A stretch of DNA of 64,000 nucleotides from positions 62,001 through 126,000 of the forward strand of contig NZ_OBQD01000007.1 in assembly GCF_900220975.1 (NCBI RefSeq), in the 5' to 3' direction. A program made the translations under genes and the position numbers. The DNA comes from Rhizobium subbaraonis (GTDB taxonomy: Bacteria > Pseudomonadota > Alphaproteobacteria > Rhizobiales > Rhizobiaceae). Shown one piece after another: positions 26,913 through 36,033 of the stretch. Below the pieces are notes generated by a model that did not search any database, was not told where the DNA came from, and saw only the letters and a list, made by a program, of their open reading frames with translations. Numbering within the stretch: the stretch's first letter is position 1; each line of letters begins with the position of its first letter.

Positions 26913-28040
26913 ATGGTTTCACGCGCCGACACTTCGATTCTCATCGCCGGCGCGGGACCTGTGGGCCTTGCGCTTGCGCTCGAACTGGCGCGCCGCGGCC
27001 TGAAGCCGCGCATCGTCAGCGAAAACGACGGCCCTGTGGCGGGAGAAGAGAGCCGCGCGCTCGGCATCAATGCCCGCACGCTGAGGCTGCTGGCCCCTTC
27101 GGGCGTGACCGCCGATATCCAGGCCCAGGCGCTGCAGATCGAGGGCCTGCGTCTTTCCTCCCTCGGCAACCCGCTTCTGACGGTCAGGACGAACCGGTAT
27201 CGCGGCGAATATCCGGCGCTCAGCATCCTGCCGCAGGGGGTGACGGAACGCCTTTTGCTGGCACGGCTCAAGGCGCTCGGTATCGCGCCCGAATGGCGCA
27301 CCGCAGTCATTTCCGTCAACGGTGGCACCCGCGCGCCGGAGGTTACGGTGCATCGCGACGACGACAGCGGCGAAACAGTCAAGCCGTCGATCCTCATAGG
27401 CGCGGATGGCGCGCATTCGCTCGTTCGCCGGTCCTGCGGGCTCTCCTTTCCGGGAAACGCCCTGGAGAACGAATTCTTTCTCGCCGACTACGCCTATGAT
27501 GCGCCCGTCGACGCCAGCCATGCGCGCGTCGACTTCACCAATCCTGGCGTGCTTGCCTGCATCCCGATCCGCACCAACCTCCTGCGCTACATCTCGACGC
27601 ATGCCGATTTCGAAGAGCGCATCGCCCATCCTGCGGCGCCCGCGGCCCAGACCTGGCGTTCGCAGTTCAAGATCAGTTTCCGCCATGTCCCGGAGATGGC
27701 GAAGGGACGCGTCTATCTGGCTGGTGACGCCGCGCACATCCATTCGCCGATCGGCGCTCGTGGCATGAACCTCGGCATCGAGGATGCCTGCTGGCTCGCC
27801 TGGCTGATTGCCGAGGGGCGGGAGGAGGAATATTCGCGGCTTCGCCTCCCCGCCGTACGCCGCGTGCTGCGCCAGACGCGAATGCTGACGGCGATCGTCA
27901 CCATGGACCGGCCTTCGTCGCTGACGTTGCGCAACCGCCTGCTGCCGCTTCTTTCCCACCTGCCCTTTGCCGAAGACGCGTTGCTTAAGGGCATCGCCGG
28001 GATGGACACGCCGCATCCGCCCTGGCTCGCCGCAGCCTGA
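26913..28040 (+). CDS. FAD-dependent aromatic-ring-hydroxylase-type monooxygenase
   Basis: The 375-residue product has the group A flavoprotein monooxygenase pattern. A GxGxxG dinucleotide fold, ILIAGAGPVGLALALELARRG, is at residues 8-28, the DG motif ILIGADGAHSLVRRS is near 155, and GDAAHIHSPIGARGMNLGIEDACWLAW is near 270. These enzymes hydroxylate aromatic or related substrates with NAD(P)H and oxygen. It is shorter than PheA/TfdB-type enzymes and lacks their C-terminal thioredoxin-like domain. It sits 12 bases after the SCO gene. The substrate is unknown. Confidence 0.88.
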   Translation: MVSRADTSILIAGAGPVGLALALELARRGLKPRIVSENDGPVAGEESRALGINARTLRLLAPSGVTADIQAQALQIEGLRLSSLGNPLLTVRTNRYRGEYPALSILPQGVTERLLLARLKALGIAPEWRTAVISVNGGTRAPEVTVHRDDDSGETVKPSILIGADGAHSLVRRSCGLSFPGNALENEFFLADYAYDAPVDASHARVDFTNPGVLACIPIRTNLLRYISTHADFEERIAHPAAPAAQTWRSQFKISFRHVPEMAKGRVYLAGDAAHIHSPIGARGMNLGIEDACWLAWLIAEGREEEYSRLRLPAVRRVLRQTRMLTAIVTMDRPSSLTLRNRLLPLLSHLPFAEDALLKGIAGMDTPHPPWLAAA

Positions 28041-28167
28041 ATTCTTTGCGCCTTGCTGCGGGACATGCTACGTCGCCGCGCACCATGGCGCTGCCGGATG
28101 CTCCGCATGTCGCAGCCCCCCATCTTTCAGGCGCCGGGCCAGCCCCGCCAATCAGGAACAGCCGACC

Positions 28168-29061
28168 GTGAGCGAAATCCGCCTCTTCATTTCCACGACA
28201 GAGAAGAACGCCGACGCAATTCTCTCCCTGATGACCGATGCCTTTGAGGACGAGGGATACGCGATCGCGACCATGGAGATCGACGAGAAGCGCGACATCT
28301 GGGAAGCCTCGCTCTACCTGATGATGGACGAGGAAGAGGAGATGCGGGAGCGTTTCGCGAACCTCCTCAAGCCGGCATTCCCCGAGGCGGAGATCCAGCG
28401 TGAGGTCATTCCCGACGTCGACTGGATCGCCAAATCGCTGGAAGGCCTGCAGCCGGTGCGCGCCGGACGTTTCATCGTCCACGGTTCGCATGACCGCGGA
28501 AAGGCGCGGGCGGGCGAGATCGCAATCGAGATCGATGCCGGCCAGGCCTTCGGCACGGGCCACCACGGCACCACCGCCGGCTGCCTGGAGGTCATAGAAA
28601 GCGTCACGCGCGCGAGAAAGATCCGCTCCGCCCTAGACCTCGGCACCGGCAGCGGCGTGCTGGCGATCGCGGTCCGCAAGCTGGCGGCCATTCCGGTGCT
28701 GGCAACCGACATCGACCCGATCGCCACAAGGGTGGCGCGCGAGAACGTCCGCAAGAATGGCATTGCGACCGGGTTGACGCTCGAGACGGCTCCCGGCTTC
28801 CACCACACCGCCTTCCGCCGCCACGGCCCGTTCGACCTCATCATCGCCAACATCCTCGCCCGCCCGCTGATGCGCATGGCGCCGCAACTCGTGGCAAACC
28901 TGGCACCGGGCGGCCAGGTGGTGCTCTCCGGCATCCTCGCAAACCAGCGCTGGAAGGTGATAGCCGCCTACAACGGCGCGGGCCTGCGCCATGTCCGTAC
29001 GATCTGGCGCAATGGCTGGGTGACCATCCATCTCGACAGGCCGGATTTCGACAGGCCGTAA
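28168..29061 (+). CDS. prmA: Ribosomal protein L11 methyltransferase
   Basis: The 297-residue product starts at GTG 28168. The longer open frame overlaps the preceding gene and is not credible. The N-terminal substrate-recognition domain (SEIRLFISTTEKNADAILSLMTDAFEDEG) is followed by FGTGHHGTTAGCLEVIE and the SAM-binding motif ALDLGTGSGVLAIAVRKL, then ATDIDPIATRVARENV and DLIIANILARPLM (the NPPY-equivalent). PrmA trimethylates L11 of the large ribosomal subunit in the cytosol. It follows the monooxygenase gene by 127 bases. Confidence 0.95.
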   Translation: MSEIRLFISTTEKNADAILSLMTDAFEDEGYAIATMEIDEKRDIWEASLYLMMDEEEEMRERFANLLKPAFPEAEIQREVIPDVDWIAKSLEGLQPVRAGRFIVHGSHDRGKARAGEIAIEIDAGQAFGTGHHGTTAGCLEVIESVTRARKIRSALDLGTGSGVLAIAVRKLAAIPVLATDIDPIATRVARENVRKNGIATGLTLETAPGFHHTAFRRHGPFDLIIANILARPLMRMAPQLVANLAPGGQVVLSGILANQRWKVIAAYNGAGLRHVRTIWRNGWVTIHLDRPDFDRP

Positions 29062-29078
29062 CGACCGGGAAAAGAAAA

Positions 29079-29112
29079 GCCTCCCGACCGCGCAGGGTTG
29101 CGGTCGGGAGGC
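29079..29112 (-). terminator. Second of two tandem minus-strand terminators
   Basis: A perfect 13-bp stem (left arm GCCTCCCGACCGC) with an 8-base loop is followed on the minus strand by TTTTCTTTT. On the plus strand it is followed only by TTAAAAAG, so it works best for minus-strand transcripts. It may still stop prmA transcription partly. Confidence 0.8.
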
Positions 29113-29114
29113 TT

Positions 29115-29262
29115 AAAAAGAAAAGGCGGTGCCAGAGACACCGCCTATTGGCCGGTTTCCCGACCTGTCCGCGAGCTAGGAGGAGGAGTGCTCAAGCGGA
29201 CTCTACGTATTCCGAACGCCTACCCGGAGGAGGGAGGAGGAGTGACCGGACAAGCGCCTGAT
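29115..29262 (-). ncRNA. Candidate alpha-r14-type anti-Shine-Dalgarno sRNA
   Basis: Read on the minus strand, this 423-base gene-free interval contains two hairpins whose loops expose pyrimidine-rich anti-SD motifs. Hairpin A (29221-29252) has a 7-bp stem with wobbles and a loop holding CCTCCTCCC. Hairpin B (29167-29201) has the stem GTCCGC/GCGGAC plus an inner GAGC/GCTC and a loop holding CTCCTCCTCCT. A GC-rich terminator hairpin (29124-29146) with TTTTCTTTTT follows, then a second terminator. The alpha-r14 sRNA family of Rhizobiales (which includes Sinorhizobium NfeR1) is about 115-125 nt with a conserved CCUCCUCCC and the same layout. The 3' end at about 29116 is well supported. The 5' end is an estimate. 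Confidence 0.72.
29124..29146 (-). terminator. Terminator of the candidate sRNA
   Basis: An 8-bp stem AGGCGGTG/CACCGCCT with a 7-base loop is followed on the minus strand by TTTTCTTTTT, a strong Rho-independent terminator that sets the 3' end of the candidate sRNA. Confidence 0.85.
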
Positions 29263-29484
29263 CGGAACACCTAGCAAGATCGCCTCACGGCGAAACTTTC
29301 GATTACTTTCGTTTCGAGCGCGTTTCGCGTTCGCTTCGATGCGCGCTTTATAGCTCAGCCGGAAATTTATCACAGCGTTTTTTAAGCATGGGAGCCATGC
29401 ACCTGGCGCATAATGAAACTTTGAGCCTCACGTTACGAGAGGATCTCACATCTCACGGCAAACATCACCGGTTCGCTCCCGGCG

Positions 29485-30549
29485 TCAGGAAGGGCGCGGG
29501 CTTGGCAAAGGCACGTCCGACGCATTGTCGTTGGCCCAGGTACTGATCGCATGGACCTGGCCGGGGATCTGGTCCTGCAAATAGGTTTCGTGCCCCGGCA
29601 GGCCCATCGGATAAAGCGCGTCTCGACTGGCCTCATAGGCCGCACTCTGGTCGGTGCAGAGGCGAATGCGCATGTCCTGCGGCGCGACATCGGTCCGGTT
29701 TTGCAGATTGTCGACCAATCCCGCATCGGAAGAAGGGAGGCGGCCGTCAAAGGCTTGCGTCAGATATTGCGCAGACCGTTCGTTTCGCTCGCGCTCCGTG
29801 GTCGCCCCCAGAACGACCACCATCACGCGCCTGCCATTTCGTGTGGCCAGCCCAACGATGTTGCGCCCTGATGCGCACAGGAAGCCCGTCTTCATTCCGA
29901 TAGTGCCACTGAAGCGGGTCAGCAGCAGGTTGTTGGACTTGATCTCCTTGCCGTCGATCGTGACCGCCGAGGCCATGAAGAACCGCCGGTGTTCCGGGAA
30001 CGCCCGGTCCACTTCCATGCCAAGAATCGCAAGATCGCGCGCGGTCGTATAGTTGTTCCTGTCGAACAGGCCGTTCGGGTTGGAAAAATGGGTGCCAGTC
30101 AGCCCCAGGCGAGCCGATGCCTCGTTCATCCGCCGGACGAAAGAGGCTTCGTCGGAAGCCACGGCTTCTGCAAGGGCGACAGCGACGTCATTCGCCGATG
30201 CGGCGATCATGGCGAAAAGCGCGTCTTCCAGCGTCATCGTCCGCCCGAAGGTCAGGCCGGATTCCAGAAACGCCTGCTTGATCGCGTTACGCGTCATCAT
30301 GACGGGTGTCGTCAGCGTCACCTCGCCGGATCGAAGCGCTTCAAAGACGACGAGCGCCGTCATCAGCTTGGTCGTCGAGGCCGGATACCAGGGCACCCCG
30401 GCGTCCTCCTGATAAAGCACCTGATGATTGTCGGCATCCACGACAAGAACCGGCGTGGCGTTTGCCGCTGCCGATGTGACCCATGTGAAAAGGGATGCGA
30501 TGAACACCAGTCTTTTCCATGGTCGTCCGGCCATTTTGTTCGTGGTCAT
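29485..30549 (-). CDS. D-alanyl-D-alanine carboxypeptidase (PBP5/DacF-like, peptidase S11)
   Basis: The 354-residue product starts at ATG 30549. The open frame extends upstream without support. It has a signal peptide (RLVFIASLFTWVTSAAANA). The serine penicillin-binding motifs are clear: SxxK in WYPASTTKLMTA, SxN in AASANDVAVAL, and KTG in IGMKTGFLCASGRN. This enzyme trims the terminal D-Ala of peptidoglycan pentapeptides in the periplasm and limits cross-linking. The C-terminal part after KTG is shorter than PBP5 and ends in a Pro-rich tail, so membrane attachment by an amphipathic helix is not obvious. The next gene upstream is divergent aminopeptidase P. Confidence 0.93.
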   Translation of the reverse strand: MTTNKMAGRPWKRLVFIASLFTWVTSAAANATPVLVVDADNHQVLYQEDAGVPWYPASTTKLMTALVVFEALRSGEVTLTTPVMMTRNAIKQAFLESGLTFGRTMTLEDALFAMIAASANDVAVALAEAVASDEASFVRRMNEASARLGLTGTHFSNPNGLFDRNNYTTARDLAILGMEVDRAFPEHRRFFMASAVTIDGKEIKSNNLLLTRFSGTIGMKTGFLCASGRNIVGLATRNGRRVMVVVLGATTERERNERSAQYLTQAFDGRLPSSDAGLVDNLQNRTDVAPQDMRIRLCTDQSAAYEASRDALYPMGLPGHETYLQDQIPGQVHAISTWANDNASDVPLPSPRPS

Positions 30550-30772
30550 GTGCCAGTCTCCAGAGGGAAGGACGCCCAAATGACACGATGCGCCGCCAAA
30601 GCACAAGCACTTGCTGCCGCGGCGATCGTGCGCAGGCGGCCGCAATGGTCACGAAGCGCACGGCCAATAGGACGCCGTCGCTTATTCGCAGCCTTCTCGG
30701 TGGACGCAATTCCCCTTCGCCGGCAGTTGCACTAGAGTCCGCTCCGAATCCAGTCTCATTCGGAAACCAGCC

Positions 30773-32611
30773 ATGTTCCAGAGTTTCGACGTCACCTCCA
30801 CCCCGCAGTTCGGCCGCGAGCGCGCCGATGCGTTGCGCGCCACTTTCGACGACCTCGGCATCGACGGCTTCCTGGTGCCGCGCGCCGACGAGTTTCAGGG
30901 CGAATACGTGCCGAAGAGCGCGGAACGGCTGGCGTGGCTGACCGGTTTCACCGGTTCTGCCGGCATTGCGCTGGTGATGCGCGGCGACGCGATCGTCTTT
31001 GTCGACGGGCGCTATGTCACCCAGCTGGCCGAACAGGTCGACGGCAGCGTCTTCAAGGGTGGAGACCTCGTCGGCGAGCCGCCGCATCTGTGGATCCCGA
31101 AGAACGCGCCGAAGGGCTTCCGGCTGGGAATTGACCCGTGGCTGCATACCGCCGCCGAGGTGCGCAGGCTCGAAAAGGCGCTCGAAAGCCTCGGCGGCCA
31201 GCTCGTCCTGCTGACGGCCAATCCGCTGGACCGGATCTGGAACGGCCGCCCAGCAGAACCGCTCGGCCGCGTCCGCATCCAGCCGCTCGAATTCGCCGGC
31301 AAGCTTGCCAAGGACAAGCTCGCTGACATGGCGGCGAAGGTCTCCGAGGGTGGAGCGGACGTGCTTGCCGTCACCGACCCCTCGACGATCGCCTGGCTCT
31401 TCAACATTCGCGGCAGCGACGTGCCGCACACCCCTCACCCGCTTGCACGCGCCATCCTTGATTCGAACGGCAAGGCCGAACTTTTCATCGACAAGCGCAA
31501 GACCGGGATCGAGGAAGAAGCCTATCTCACGCAAATGGCCGACCTGCTCGCCCCGTCCGCCTTCGCCGGCCGCATGGAAGGGCTCGCGCGCCAGGGCAAG
31601 CGCATCATGCTTGATCCCGATCAGGGACCGTTTGCGCTGGGCGAGGCGATCCGCTCTGCGGGCGGCACCGTCATCGAGGCGGCCGATCCCGCCCGCCTGC
31701 CGCGCGCCTGCAAGAACGAGGTCGAGCTCGCCGGCTCCGCCAAAGCGCATCTGCAGGACGGCGCAGCCATGGCCGAATTCCTGGCCTGGCTCGATTCGAC
31801 CACGCCCGGAACCCTGTCTGAGATCGAGGTCACGAAGAAGCTCGAAGCCTGCCGGGCAAATGTCGGTGAACGGATGCAGAATCCGTTGAAGGACATCTCC
31901 TTCGACACAATCGCCGGTGCGGGCGCCCACGCCGCGATCATGCACTACCGCGTGACGACGGATTCGGACGCGAAGCTGGAAGACGGGACGCTGTTCCTGA
32001 TCGATTCCGGTGCGCAGTACATCAACGGCACAACCGACATCACCCGCACCGTCGCGATCGGCAGCGTGCCCGACGAGCAGAAGCGCTTCTTCACGCTCGT
32101 GCTGAAGGGCATGATCGCCATCAGCACTGCCCGTTTCCCGAAGGGCACGCGCGGCTGCGATCTTGATCCGCTTGCCCGCATCGCGCTTTGGAAGGCAGGC
32201 GGCGACTATGCGCACGGCACGGGCCACGGCGTCGGCTCCTATCTGTCCGTGCACGAAGGGCCGCAACGGATTGCGCGCCTGTCGACGCAGGAGCTGCTCC
32301 CCGGCATGATCCTTTCGAACGAGCCCGGCTACTATCGCCCCGGCAGTTTCGGCATCCGCATCGAGAACCTGATCCATGTCCTTCCCGCCGCGCCGATCGA
32401 AGGCGGCGACGCCGACATGCTGGGTTTCGAGACGCTGACCTTCTGCCCGATCGACAAGCGCCTCGTCGTCACGGAACTCCTGACGCGCGAGGAACTGCAC
32501 TGGCTCGACACCTATCATGCGCTGACGCGCGAAGCGCTGCTGCCCCTGATCGATGACGCTGGCGTGCGTGACTGGCTGGTGTCCGCAACCTCGCCCTTCA
32601 GCCACGGCTAG
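30773..32611 (+). CDS. pepP: Aminopeptidase P family metallopeptidase (Xaa-Pro aminopeptidase)
   Basis: The 612-residue product is about the length of the three-domain eukaryotic-type aminopeptidase P. Two creatinase-like N-terminal domains (starting FGRERADALRATFDDLGIDGFLVPR) precede the M24 catalytic domain. Metal ligands appear in order: LIDSGAQYINGTTDITRT (two Asp), AHGTGHGVGSYLSVHEGPQRI (His), NEPGYYRPGSFGIRIEN (Glu) and the final Glu. It removes N-terminal residues ahead of proline in the cytosol. A C-terminal M24_C-like region (LTFCPIDKRLVVTELLTREELHWLD) completes it. Start ATG 30773 is used. Confidence 0.93.
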   Translation: MFQSFDVTSTPQFGRERADALRATFDDLGIDGFLVPRADEFQGEYVPKSAERLAWLTGFTGSAGIALVMRGDAIVFVDGRYVTQLAEQVDGSVFKGGDLVGEPPHLWIPKNAPKGFRLGIDPWLHTAAEVRRLEKALESLGGQLVLLTANPLDRIWNGRPAEPLGRVRIQPLEFAGKLAKDKLADMAAKVSEGGADVLAVTDPSTIAWLFNIRGSDVPHTPHPLARAILDSNGKAELFIDKRKTGIEEEAYLTQMADLLAPSAFAGRMEGLARQGKRIMLDPDQGPFALGEAIRSAGGTVIEAADPARLPRACKNEVELAGSAKAHLQDGAAMAEFLAWLDSTTPGTLSEIEVTKKLEACRANVGERMQNPLKDISFDTIAGAGAHAAIMHYRVTTDSDAKLEDGTLFLIDSGAQYINGTTDITRTVAIGSVPDEQKRFFTLVLKGMIAISTARFPKGTRGCDLDPLARIALWKAGGDYAHGTGHGVGSYLSVHEGPQRIARLSTQELLPGMILSNEPGYYRPGSFGIRIENLIHVLPAAPIEGGDADMLGFETLTFCPIDKRLVVTELLTREELHWLDTYHALTREALLPLIDDAGVRDWLVSATSPFSHG

Positions 32612-32673
32612 TTCGCCGTCCGAGGTGAATTTCGAAAACATGGGTCGCGACAAACCGATGCCGCGGCCCGATT

Positions 32674-32988
32674 TCAGGCGGTGAGTACGTAGCGCATGAC
32701 CATGACGGCGCACCATCCAACGGCGAGCATCGGCAGGCTGGACAGCCGCAGGCTGGCGATCAGCGCCGCCGCCATTGCCACCTGAACGTCAGGGCCGCCG
32801 GTAAAAAAGGCGGGAGCGACGAGCGTGGTCAGGACCGCCGCCGGCACCGCGTTCAATGCGGCCTCCAGGCGCGGCGGGATCGATTTCATCCGCATGACGA
32901 GGATATAGCCGCCGATGCGCGTCAGGAAGGTCGCGACGGCGCCGGCGAGGATGACGGCGACCATGTCGGCATGGAAGAACGCGTCCAT
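32674..32988 (-). CDS. azlD: AzlD-type branched-chain amino acid exporter small subunit
   Basis: The 104-residue, four-helix membrane protein starts at ATG 32988 after AGGAGGT. Its hallmarks are GAVATFLTRIGGYILVMR and an Ala-rich second half (LNAVPAAVLTTLVAPAFFTGG). AzlD pairs with AzlC, and together they form the LIV-E type export system for leucine/isoleucine/valine and analogues. The start is one base past the azlC stop, so the two form an operon. Confidence 0.9.
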   Translation of the reverse strand: MDAFFHADMVAVILAGAVATFLTRIGGYILVMRMKSIPPRLEAALNAVPAAVLTTLVAPAFFTGGPDVQVAMAAALIASLRLSSLPMLAVGWCAVMVMRYVLTA

Positions 32989-32989
32989 A

Positions 32990-33703
32990 TCAGACCTCCT
33001 GGCCGGCTTCGTGCAGCTTCGGGTTCCGCTTCCCCGGCAGCATTGCCGCCAGCAGCATTCCGGCGATGGCACCGATGCTGACATGCCAGGGCGAGCCGAC
33101 GGTATGGTAGGCGATCACCGATACCGCGCCGCTGATCGCAACGACGGGCAGAAAGTTCGCACGCTTGCGGAAGCCGAGCACGAGGGCCATGAAGTAGATC
33201 GGCAGGAGCACGTCGATACCGATCAGCTTGGGGTCACCGATCAGCTTCCCGAAGACGGCCCCCAGCACCGTCATCGCCTGCCAGGGCACATAGATCACCA
33301 GGCCAAAGCCGAGATACCAGGAAAAGCTCACCTTTCCCCTTGCCTCGCCACGCCTGACCGTCTCCGCAAATTGCGGATCCGTCAGCAGGAAGAACGCCAC
33401 GAACTTTTCGCCGGCCGAGAAATGCCGCACAAACGGCGCCATCGCCGCCGAATAGAGGATGTGCCGGAAATTCACCGCGAAAATCGAAAGCACGATGACC
33501 CAGGCGGCGATCTTCTGGCCGAACAACTCGATACCGACGAGCTGGCTGGCGCCCGCAAAAATCGTCATGCTCATCAGAAGCGCCTCGGCGATCGTCTGGC
33601 CGTTGGCGACGGCGACTGCCCCGAAAAGGGCACCGAAAGGCGCGGCGGAAATGCACACCGGCGTCCCCTGGCGAACGCCCTCGAAGAATTCACGTTTGTT
33701 CAC
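32990..33703 (-). CDS. azlC: AzlC-type branched-chain amino acid exporter large subunit
   Basis: The 237-residue membrane protein starts at GTG 33703 with GGAG upstream. A longer frame to 33796 has no support. Family features: FFEGVRQGTPVCISAAPFGALFGAVA, FAGASQLVGIELFG and NFRHILYSAAMAPF. It has about six helices and forms the exporter with AzlD encoded immediately downstream. Promoter sequences would be in the 230 bases shared with the convergent end of panB. Confidence 0.92.
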   Translation of the reverse strand: MNKREFFEGVRQGTPVCISAAPFGALFGAVAVANGQTIAEALLMSMTIFAGASQLVGIELFGQKIAAWVIVLSIFAVNFRHILYSAAMAPFVRHFSAGEKFVAFFLLTDPQFAETVRRGEARGKVSFSWYLGFGLVIYVPWQAMTVLGAVFGKLIGDPKLIGIDVLLPIYFMALVLGFRKRANFLPVVAISGAVSVIAYHTVGSPWHVSIGAIAGMLLAAMLPGKRNPKLHEAGQEV

Positions 33704-33894
33704 GAATGTCCGTCTCCTGCATGCAGAAGCTCCGCACGAAGACATGCCTGGCGAAAGCGGGAACCGGTCTCGGAGAAGACATGGCGAAAGCAGCAAGCAG
33801 CGTGTCGGGGGCGGAGCTTCCGATCTGCACAGGCTTAGTCGGACACAACACTCAGCGCAATTGAATAAGGCTGATGTATCGATCGCTTTTGCTG

Positions 33895-33933
33895 AACGTT
33901 GATCCGGCGTCGTGCCGACGTCGGATCAACGTT
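33895..33933. terminator. Long hairpin after panB
   Basis: An 18-bp near-perfect stem (AACGTTGATCCGGCGTCG and its complement, one G/A mismatch) with a 3-base loop sits 3 bases beyond the panB stop. The T-run (TTTTCT) is on the plus strand. On the minus strand, which panB uses, the stem is followed only by CAGCAAAAG. It may stop panCB transcription by structure alone or act as an RNA-stability element. Confidence 0.5.
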
Positions 33934-33936
33934 TTC

Positions 33937-34767
33937 TCACGCCGGCTTGGTCTTTACCTGGAAGGTGTGTTCCTGGCCGGGAAAAGTGCGTGCCTTGACC
34001 TCTTCGGCATAGGCCTCGACGGCAGCGCTGATCTGCGGCGCAAGGTCGGCGAAGCGCTTGACGAAGCGCGGCTTGAAATCCGTGAAGATGCCGAGCGCGT
34101 CGTCCACCACCAGGACCTGACCGTCGCAGGCCGGCGAAGCGCCGATGCCGATGGTGGGTACGCTCAGCGCGCCCGTAATTTCGCGGGCCACCGGCTCGAC
34201 CGTTCCCTCGATCACAATTGCGAAGGCGCCTGCATCGGCGATCGCCTTGGCATCGCGGCGGATCTTCTCCGCCTCCTTGTCGCTGCGGCCGAGCGAGCGG
34301 TAACCGCCCGTGGTATTGATCAGCTGCGGCATGAGGCCGACATGGCCGAGCACCGGAATGCCGCGCTGGATGAGAAAATCGACCGTCTCGGCCATTTCCG
34401 CCCCGCCTTCGAGCTTGACCGCGCTGCATCCCGTTTCCTTGAGGACGCGCGCGGCGCTATGGAAGGCCTGTTCCTTCGATTCCTGATAGGAGCCGAACGG
34501 CAGGTCGACGACCACGCAGGCTCTTTCAGAACCGCGCATGACCGCCTGTCCGTGCGCGATCATCATTTCCAGAGTGACGCTGACGGTGGAATCCAGGCCG
34601 TAGACCACCATGCCGAGCGAATCGCCGACGAGCATGAAATCCACGTGCGGATCCAGCAGCTTGGCGATCGGCGTCGTATAGGCCGTCAGGCTGACGATCG
34701 GACGCTCACCCTTCAGGCCCCTGATATCGGCCGGAGCGAGACGCCGCTTCGCTACATGTACGCTCAT
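33937..34767 (-). CDS. panB: 3-Methyl-2-oxobutanoate hydroxymethyltransferase (ketopantoate hydroxymethyltransferase)
   Basis: The 276-residue TIM-barrel enzyme makes ketopantoate from alpha-ketoisovalerate and methylene-tetrahydrofolate, the first step of pantothenate synthesis. Signatures: [32 protein letters not shown] (Mg-binding Asp), VVDLPFGSY, and [17 protein letters not shown] with GHVGLMPQ. It starts at ATG 34767, two bases after the panC stop (TGAccATG), so panC and panB form a tightly coupled operon transcribed panC then panB. Confidence 0.96.
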   Translation of the reverse strand: MSVHVAKRRLAPADIRGLKGERPIVSLTAYTTPIAKLLDPHVDFMLVGDSLGMVVYGLDSTVSVTLEMMIAHGQAVMRGSERACVVVDLPFGSYQESKEQAFHSAARVLKETGCSAVKLEGGAEMAETVDFLIQRGIPVLGHVGLMPQLINTTGGYRSLGRSDKEAEKIRRDAKAIADAGAFAIVIEGTVEPVAREITGALSVPTIGIGASPACDGQVLVVDDALGIFTDFKPRFVKRFADLAPQISAAVEAYAEEVKARTFPGQEHTFQVKTKPA

Positions 34768-34769
34768 GG

Positions 34770-35645
34770 TCAGGCTACCTTTGCTATTGTCTGCTTTTTG
34801 GGTGCGATAACGCGGTTATCGAGCAACTTGGTGCTCCCTATGCGCACGAAAAGCAATAAGAGCACCGGCCGATCGCCGATATCTGCGATTTCCGCCAGCG
34901 TGTCGGGATGGCGAAGCGCCACGACTTCCGGCTCGGCGAGCGGCTCGGCGGCGATAAAACCGCGAACGGCAGCTTCGACCCTGGCAGGATCCGTTTCGCC
35001 TTCGGCGATGATCCGCGCCGCCTCGTCCAGAGCGCGCGGCACGATGACTGCGGCAGCACGTTGCGCGGTATCGAGATAGACATTGCGCGAAGAACAGGCG
35101 AGCCCGTCGGCCTCGCGCACGGTGGAAACACCCACGACCTCGACCGGCTGCGCCAGATCCTCGACCATGCGGCGGATGATCGTGAGCTGCTGGTAGTCCT
35201 TCTCGCCAAAATAGGCGCGATCCGGCCCGACGATATTGAAGAGTTTGCTCACGACCGTGCAGACGCCGGAAAAATGCCCCGGCCGCACCGAACCTTCGAG
35301 CTGCGATCCCAGCGTCGGCACGTCGACGACCGTTTCCATTGGGCGCGGATACATGTCTTCAACGCCTGGAGCGAACAGGAAATCGACACCGGCGTCCTCC
35401 AGCATTCTCTGGTCGCGCGGCAGGTCGCGCGGATAGCGTGACAGATCCTCGCTGGCACCGAACTGCAAGGGATTGACGAAGATCGAGGCGACGACCACCT
35501 CGTTGGCTTCGCGCGCACGGCGCACCAGCTCCATGTGACCGACGTGCAGGTATCCCATCGTCGGCACCAGCCCGATTGCCTTGCCGCTCGCGCGCAACGG
35601 CGCAAGGGCCGCGCGTAGCCCCGCGATTGTCGTAAAGGTCTGCAT
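34770..35645 (-). CDS. panC: Pantoate-beta-alanine ligase (pantothenate synthetase)
   Basis: The 291-residue cytosolic ligase joins pantoate and beta-alanine using ATP. The start at ATG 35645 is supported by GGAGGAT. Motifs: the nucleotide-binding [19 protein letters not shown] (HxGH), [29 protein letters not shown] and the pantoate-site [10 protein letters not shown]. Downstream it is coupled to panB. Upstream is a 388-base region shared with a divergent DEAD-box helicase gene. Confidence 0.96.
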   Translation of the reverse strand: MQTFTTIAGLRAALAPLRASGKAIGLVPTMGYLHVGHMELVRRAREANEVVVASIFVNPLQFGASEDLSRYPRDLPRDQRMLEDAGVDFLFAPGVEDMYPRPMETVVDVPTLGSQLEGSVRPGHFSGVCTVVSKLFNIVGPDRAYFGEKDYQQLTIIRRMVEDLAQPVEVVGVSTVREADGLACSSRNVYLDTAQRAAAVIVPRALDEAARIIAEGETDPARVEAAVRGFIAAEPLAEPEVVALRHPDTLAEIADIGDRPVLLLLFVRIGSTKLLDNRVIAPKKQTIAKVA

Positions 35646-36033
35646 AGGACGGATCCTCCAATCCCTTGCCGCACCCGCCGTCCGAACAGACGTGACAGAT
35701 GCGGCGGCACTCTTCATCTTCGGCGCATCCGCTGCAACGCCGTCTCCGGCATTTGCGGCAGCACCTCCACACCCCCTCCCAAGGATGCGGCTGCCCGCTG
35801 CAGTCTTGCATGGCGGGGCAGCGGCGCTTTCTATCTTGTGCAGCGCAAAAACACAATCGCCAACCCGGCGCCGGACCATTCTCAGGCGCAGAGATCCCCT
35901 ATGCGATATTGTGCCTGTACTTTTTCCCTTCTTACCAGTAGGAACGCACCAAACCGGCGCCGGCGGAGATGCTGGCGCATACCAGTGCCCGTCCCGTCGC
36001 GCGGCCAAGCTCAAGACATCCGAAAGACATCCG
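35646..36033. other. Divergent intergenic region between panC and the DEAD-box gene
   Basis: These 388 bases hold the divergent promoters of panCB (minus) and the helicase (plus). No protein frame is convincing. The plus strand has GCGATATTGTGCCTGTACTTTT near 35901, a possible promoter element. I see no riboswitch-like fold or terminator. Confidence 0.4.

Noticed and set aside
29338-29370. tRNA-like D-arm (TATAGCTCAGCCGG)
   Set aside because: No matching acceptor stem, anticodon arm or T-arm was found in the flanks.
30341-32716. Minus-strand frame of 791 codons across the aminopeptidase P gene
   Set aside because: The metallopeptidase motifs are on the plus strand. The minus frame runs into the D,D-carboxypeptidase gene and has no recognisable domain.
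33895-33933. Plus-strand terminator for an unseen gene
   Set aside because: The T-run is on the plus strand, but no plus-strand gene lies upstream. It is more simply a hairpin of the panCB transcript.
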